Shown here piece by piece: positions 13,339 through 16,849 of a stretch of 16,849 bases of DNA. The DNA comes from Clostridium_AD sp047624165. Lineage in GTDB: Bacteria; Bacillota; Clostridia; Clostridiales; Clostridiaceae. Where the stretch lies: contig JBLHPD010000102.1 of NCBI GenBank assembly GCA_047624165.1, positions 1 through 16,849 of the forward strand. The letters are read 5' to 3'. Numbering within the stretch: the first letter of the stretch is position 1; each line of letters starts with the position of its first letter. The notes under the pieces are model-generated. The model had not been told where the DNA came from. It made no database searches and worked only from the letters and a program-made list of their open reading frames with translations. A program made the translations under genes and the position numbers.

Positions 13339-13882
13339 AATTCATCTCCTTATCTATTTTTTTCAAAGCTTCTATAAATTCTTCTTTTATAATCCCATAA
13401 TTGTTTAATCTAGTTATAAATTGCGATGAATTACCGTATCCTATACCTAACTCATTTCCTAGCGCATGTCTTCTTTCCTTTGCGCGACTATCAGCTGTTA
13501 ATTTAAAAAATATCATATCTTGAACATCAAATTCTTTTCTTTTCTCTTGAACTTCAAATTTCGCAGTTTGGAGCGCTCTTAATATAGTTTCAGGTGATGC
13601 ATTTTCAACACCTATATCCCCATCTTTAGTACCTTCCTTTTTAGATATGTATGCATGTTTTACATTAGCTACTCTTTTAGAAATTATTTTTCTTATTTTT
13701 TCTCCAGCAAAGTCTGGATCCATAAAGATTATTACACCTTTTCGTTTTTGAGCTTCTCTTATTTTATTAATTATCTTTTCGTTAATACCAAAGCCACCTA
13801 CAGAAATCAGTTCAGCTTCTACCGCTCTTTTAACTGCTGTAATATCATCTCGTCCTTCAACTACTATTACTTCTTTAATCAT
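13319..13882 (-). CDS. rnmV: Ribonuclease M5
   Basis: A Toprim-domain endonuclease that trims both ends of 5S rRNA precursor, working with ribosomal protein L18. It has 187 residues, as in Bacillus subtilis. The Toprim motifs are VVEGRDD (E9) and MDPDFAGEKIR (D55, D57). A GVENASPETILRAL segment and a C-terminal domain beginning near residue 120 follow. ATG at 13882 (MIKEVIVVEGRDD) is preferred to the in-frame GTG at 13894, because GGAGG (13892-13888) lies directly ahead and the family starts here. Its stop lies inside ksgA. It is transcribed with ksgA from a promoter near 14000. Confidence 0.96.
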   Translation of the reverse strand: MIKEVIVVEGRDDITAVKRAVEAELISVGGFGINEKIINKIREAQKRKGVIIFMDPDFAGEKIRKIISKRVANVKHAYISKKEGTKDGDIGVENASPETILRALQTAKFEVQEKRKEFDVQDMIFFKLTADSRAKERRHALGNELGIGYGNSSQFITRLNNYGIIKEEFIEALKKIDKEMNYGKFDH

Positions 13883-13978
13883 ATTATCCTCCACACTATA
13901 CTAAACTAAGGCCTCCCCTATGCTTATATAATCATAGAAAAACGCTATCCCTTAGTATTTCTTTTTATTACTGTAACT

Positions 13979-14007
13979 ATAATACCATTTAACTTATTAA
14001 TAGTGAA
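13979..14007 (-). promoter_or_regulatory. Promoter of rnmV-ksgA
   Basis: On the minus strand TTCACT (14007-14002), 17 bases, and TATTAT (13984-13979) preceded by TGG, an extended -10. Transcription would begin near 13972, leaving a leader of about 90 bases that includes a CTATG/CATAG hairpin. Confidence 0.55.
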
Positions 14008-14016
14008 CCGTAAAAC

Positions 14017-14039
14017 AAAAAAAAGGAGCTTATGCTCCT
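14017..14039 (-). terminator. Rho-independent terminator of the yabE-like gene, overlapping its stop codon
   Basis: On the minus strand AGGAGC-ATAA-GCTCCT is followed by T8 (14024-14017). The stop codon TAG (14040-14038) overlaps the left arm of the hairpin. The unit therefore ends without a 3' spacer, and the rnmV promoter follows at once. Confidence 0.9.
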
Positions 14040-15075
14040 ATTTTAAAATATAAATATCTACTTTTCGCGATCCCCAATCCCACATTTCATCAGTAGAACT
14101 GAAATACAAATCTATATGATCACCTTTTATAGCTCCACCTATATCTTCTGCAATTGCATATCCATATCCGTCTACCCAGACCTTCGTTCCTAGTGGAATA
14201 ACTCTAGGATCTACAGCTATAGTACTATAGCCATCAGCGTCTCTTTTTGCCCTTGCGCCAGTAGAAGTTATACCAAAATATGGATCACCAGGACTTTTAC
14301 CAGTACAATTAAAATCAGCAGTATATGCTGTTGCCCTTACATTCATCTTCTCAGTATAACTAATATCGCCTCCACGGGATGGTGTATATACCCCCACGGT
14401 GCCTAATGCAATTATTTCTTTAACAGGCTCTGATTCAAATTTTTCACTGACTAAATTTCTAGATATTTCTTTGCCATTTTCATAGACAACAGCTGAAGTA
14501 ATAACCTTCTGGCCTATTTTGCCCTTTTGTATGACCTTTTTCACACCTTCATTTAGTTCATCGCTGTTTTTAAATTCAGTTACATAATTAGTCGTTTTAA
14601 TTTCCTTTAGGGTCTTAGTATTTACTCTTGTTATTTTTACTTGTAACCCTGATTTTAACGGTTCACTTTTTAATGGAGTAATCTTATCTTCCTCATTTAA
14701 TACAATTTTTTCAGCTTTTAGCATATCCTCTACTGTATTTTCAGCAGTTTGAATATTTAATTCTTTCCCATCAACTGATACTTTAACCTCCACAGCTTTT
14801 TTTATATATATTTTGTCTCCGTCTTTTACTTTACTGTCTAAACTTACCGTTATTTGATCTTTTGCCCCTAGTGCTATATTATTATTTTTTAGTATTTGAG
14901 TAACATTACTTTTTAAAGTTATAACTTCTATAGATTTACCGTCAACGATAACAGATATAACTTTTTTCATATTAAATAAAGTCACTGTAATACATGTCAA
15001 TAATAACATTACTACAAAAGCTGTCTTAGGGCCATTTGAAAAATAGTTCTTCAAATTATTTTTCGCATTTTTCAT
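14038..15075 (-). CDS. YabE-like cell-wall protein (DUF348, G5 and 3D domains)
   Basis: A predicted cell-wall-active enzyme of the resuscitation/stationary-phase type, related to B. subtilis YabE. Its 3D domain is of the MltA/lytic-transglycosylase fold. It has 345 residues, held by one membrane helix (about 17-36) with the bulk outside. Two DUF348 repeats lie at about 40-93 and 95-148 and a G5 domain at about 149-227 (ending IALGTVG). The 3D domain spans about 243-345 (ATAYTADF, STGARAKRDADG, and the aspartates D289, D311 and D322 around AVDPRVIPLGTKVWV and AEDIGGAIKGDHIDLYF). ATG at 15075 follows AGGGAGGG at nine bases. A TTG at 15099 upstream lies within the leader. The gene has its own perfect promoter inside nested palindromes and a terminator at its stop codon. 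Confidence 0.93.
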   Translation of the reverse strand: MKNAKNNLKNYFSNGPKTAFVVMLLLTCITVTLFNMKKVISVIVDGKSIEVITLKSNVTQILKNNNIALGAKDQITVSLDSKVKDGDKIYIKKAVEVKVSVDGKELNIQTAENTVEDMLKAEKIVLNEEDKITPLKSEPLKSGLQVKITRVNTKTLKEIKTTNYVTEFKNSDELNEGVKKVIQKGKIGQKVITSAVVYENGKEISRNLVSEKFESEPVKEIIALGTVGVYTPSRGGDISYTEKMNVRATAYTADFNCTGKSPGDPYFGITSTGARAKRDADGYSTIAVDPRVIPLGTKVWVDGYGYAIAEDIGGAIKGDHIDLYFSSTDEMWDWGSRKVDIYILK

Positions 15076-15093
15076 TATAAAATTCCCTCCCTT

Positions 15094-15112
15094 TGTCAAG
15101 AGTACTTTGACA
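15094..15112. repeat. Leader palindrome in front of the yabE-like gene
   Basis: TGTCAA-G-AGTACT-TTGACA is a 19-base near-perfect palindrome straddling the predicted transcription start. It is a possible operator and shares its TGTCAA half-site with the promoter -35 box. Confidence 0.6.
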
Positions 15113-15140
15113 TTATACTTTAAAGTATGAACTATGTCAA
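15112..15140 (-). promoter_or_regulatory. Sigma-A promoter of the yabE-like gene
   Basis: On the minus strand a perfect TTGACA (15140-15135), 17 bases, and a perfect TATAAT (15117-15112). The spacer and -10 contain the palindrome ATACTTTAAAGTAT (15115-15128), and TTTGACAT/ATGTCAAA arms (15106-15113, 15134-15141) enclose the whole promoter. Confidence 0.9.
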
Positions 15141-15141
15141 A

Positions 15142-15357
15142 TTACGAACCATTACTCTTGGTTTTGACTGTTAATGCATCTTTGTGCATACAATTATAAT
15201 ATTAAATTATAATTCTAAAATAAATTAGTTAACCCAGCCTTAAGGGTAATTTAATAAAAATATTCTTTACCATTTAAATTATATGTTTAACGTTAAATTT
15301 TAATTACCAATACATGTTTATAAGATTATTATATACACCGAATATAATCATTATATG
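15142..15357. other. Intergenic region between tatD and the yabE-like gene
   Basis: No frame and no convincing terminator after tatD. It contains AT-only hairpin arms AATTATAAT/ATTATAATT (15192-15214), the palindrome TTTAACGTTAAA (15286-15297) and a TGCA-loop-TGCA pair near 15175-15190. How tatD transcription ends is not evident. Confidence 0.5.
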
Positions 15358-16125
15358 CTATTTGTAAATTTTTAACAATTGTTTTATATTGGAAATTGTT
15401 GCAGTTTCAATTTCTTCTATGGTTTTGCCTTTAACTTCTGATATTTTTTCTATTATGTACTGAATATAATCTGATTGATTTCTTTTTCCTCTATGGGGAG
15501 TTGGTGCCATATATGGACAATCCGTTTCTACTAGTATCCTATCCATTGGTACAACTCTTGCAACATCTAGTGTCTTTTTTGCATTTTTAAATGTTATAAC
15601 TCCAGTAAACCCTATGTAATAGCCTAATTTTAAACACTCTCTTGCAAATTCAACACTGCCAGAGAAGCAGTGAATAGTGCCTATCACCTGTGGGAATTCT
15701 TTTAATATATCTAAAGTATCCATGTGAGCGTCCCTATCGTGAATAACCACCGGTAATTTAAGTTCGCGTGCCAGCTCCATTTGAAGTCTAAATGCTGCCT
15801 TTTGAATTTCTCTATGTGGGTTTTCTTCATAATAATAATCTAATCCTATTTCTCCTATAGCTCTAACCTTTGGACCATTTGCTAAATTCCTTAGTTCGCA
15901 AATAACTTCCTCATTAACAATACCCGCATATTCAGGGTGCACACCTACTGCCGAATATATAAAATTATATTTATTCGATAATTCTACTGACATTCTTGAG
16001 CTATCCAGTGATGCACCGCAATTTAAGACTCCTATTACTCCTTTACCATTCAAGCCTCTAATTACTATATCTCTATCCTCATTAAAAGCATCATCATCAT
16101 AATGTGCGTGTGAATCAAATATCAT
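15358..16125 (-). CDS. tatD: TatD-family metal-dependent DNase
   Basis: A TIM-barrel metallo-hydrolase of the amidohydrolase group, with 3'-5' DNase activity in studied members. It has 255 residues from MIFDSHAHYD, the family's usual start and length. Metal ligands are H6-A-H8, E92 (GEIGLDYY), H129 (VVIHDRDA), H152 (TIHCFSG) and D202 (ETDCPY). The start is uncertain. The preferred ATG at 16125 and the in-frame ATG at 16149 (eight residues longer) both lack a good ribosome binding site. The nearest AAAGG (16185-16181) is more than 30 bases away. It lies 80 bases after the DUF445 gene on the same strand and is probably in its operon. This is the normal position of tatD ahead of yabE-rnmV-ksgA. 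Confidence 0.95.
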   Translation of the reverse strand: MIFDSHAHYDDDAFNEDRDIVIRGLNGKGVIGVLNCGASLDSSRMSVELSNKYNFIYSAVGVHPEYAGIVNEEVICELRNLANGPKVRAIGEIGLDYYYEENPHREIQKAAFRLQMELARELKLPVVIHDRDAHMDTLDILKEFPQVIGTIHCFSGSVEFARECLKLGYYIGFTGVITFKNAKKTLDVARVVPMDRILVETDCPYMAPTPHRGKRNQSDYIQYIIEKISEVKGKTIEEIETATISNIKQLLKIYK

Positions 16126-16205
16126 AATTAATACTGCATTAAACCTCATAATTTTATAAGTTTAATTACAGTTTCACCATCCTTTCTTTGTTAAATCATC
16201 ATTCA

Positions 16206-16849
16206 TTAAAGTGTACCCAATATAGGAGCTAATATGCCCATAATTGAACCAAGTAGGGCCCCTAGCCAAGTTATAGCGTTTAACTCTTTCCTAGCAATTT
16301 CTAATATTATTTCCTCCGAAAAAGCTACATCAAATTCATTAATTTTATCTTCAACAATCTTTGCTACATCTAACACTTCAATTACATCAGAAGCTTTATT
16401 CTCTATAAATTTATTGTATAGGTCTTTAACTACTCTAGAAATAGCTTGGGGCACTTTATCCCCCTTTCCTTTAAATATTGAGCTCATCTCTATATCTACT
16501 ATTCTATTAATCATTACAGAAACAATTTCTGTAATCTTTATTTTCACAGAATTACTTTCTGCCATAGCTTCTACTCGGCCCTTTATAAGTTCTTCTATTG
16601 TACTTTTATACTCTATTCCTGTTTTCAAAAGCAGCTCCTCAATAGATATATAATTGTTAAACTTATCCTCAAGCATGCCTACGGTATTTCTAATAAACTT
16701 TTCATCTGCAATTTTTGCTGTAAACAAGTTAATTAAAGGTTCTATAGCATCGTCAAGTCCTTCCCTGGGCAGTTCTGATAGCACACTAGATATCGAATTC
16801 TTGAGCAATTTGTCTATTACATCATTAATAATTAAAGCTATATCATTAT
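16206..16849 (-). CDS. DUF445 membrane protein, C-terminal part (cut by window edge)
   Basis: The frame stays open to the window's right edge, so about 214 codons of a longer gene are seen (family members such as B. subtilis YheB have about 375 residues). A TTG at 16808 is not a credible start, since coding continues upstream of it (NDIALIINDVIDK). The visible part is a helical region with a phased hydrophobic pattern (IEELLLKTGIEYKSTIEELIKGR, VVKDLYNKFIENKASDVIEVLD). The ending, EEIILEIARKELNAITWLGALLGSIMG, has a terminal membrane helix characteristic of DUF445. Biochemical function is unknown. It is just upstream of tatD and may share its transcript. Confidence 0.85.
   Translation of the reverse strand, partial: NDIALIINDVIDKLLKNSISSVLSELPREGLDDAIEPLINLFTAKIADEKFIRNTVGMLEDKFNNYISIEELLLKTGIEYKSTIEELIKGRVEAMAESNSVKIKITEIVSVMINRIVDIEMSSIFKGKGDKVPQAISRVVKDLYNKFIENKASDVIEVLDVAKIVEDKINEFDVAFSEEIILEIARKELNAITWLGALLGSIMGILAPILGTL

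Noticed and set aside
15075..15099. TTGACA...TATAAT pair right at the start of the yabE-like gene
   Set aside because: The spacer is only 14 bases and the pair covers the ribosome binding site; the perfect 17-base promoter at 15112-15140 explains transcription.
16206..16808. Complete 200-codon gene starting at TTG 16808
   Set aside because: The same frame remains open to the window edge, and the family is much longer, so this is a truncated view rather than a true start.

Overview
The window is AT-rich and has strong AGGAGG-type ribosome binding sites. It encodes an oxygen-sensitive class III ribonucleotide reductase pair and the tatD - yabE-like - rnmV - ksgA gene order typical of Firmicutes. 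A T-box leader and several clostridial-type proteins of unknown function add to this. It most probably comes from the chromosome of an anaerobic Clostridium-like spore former. No phage genes, transposase, CRISPR array, rRNA or tRNA were seen. The only mobile-looking item is a 188-bp palindromic element.

Layout, left to right. Positions 1-208 hold a consensus promoter and the first part of a minus-strand T-box leader. Its apparent specifier is ATC (Ile), and its gene lies off the left edge. Positions 209-759 are a 550-base non-coding control region in front of a plus-strand, divergent, long glutamine-synthetase-family gene (760-2655), which ends in a bidirectional terminator. Facing it is a secreted cell-wall amidase (2725-4515) with two amidase domains, the first of which has lost its zinc ligands. 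A metallo-beta-lactamase-fold hydrolase (4872-5507, plus) faces nrdG and nrdD (5737-8442, minus), with the palindromic element between them. nrdD is divergent from a cold-shock protein gene (8828-9028). A 59-codon gene of its own (9247-9426) follows, ended by a second bidirectional terminator.

The minus-strand block 9509-12424 has three genes of unknown function: a lipoprotein, a membrane-anchored PsbP-like protein and a 391-residue two-domain protein. The last two share an identical 12-base promoter-region motif. Next come ksgA and rnmV, which overlap by 20 bases (16S rRNA dimethylation and 5S rRNA maturation), a yabE-like G5/3D-domain cell-wall protein, tatD, and the C-terminal part of a DUF445 membrane protein cut by the right edge.

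Most of the window is housekeeping. The parts that deserve a second look are the half-dead tandem amidase, the possible switch and stacked signals upstream of the glutamine synthetase gene, the palindromic element, the shared motif in front of the two unknown genes, and the nested palindromes on the yabE-like promoter. I found no convincing wholly new multi-gene system.
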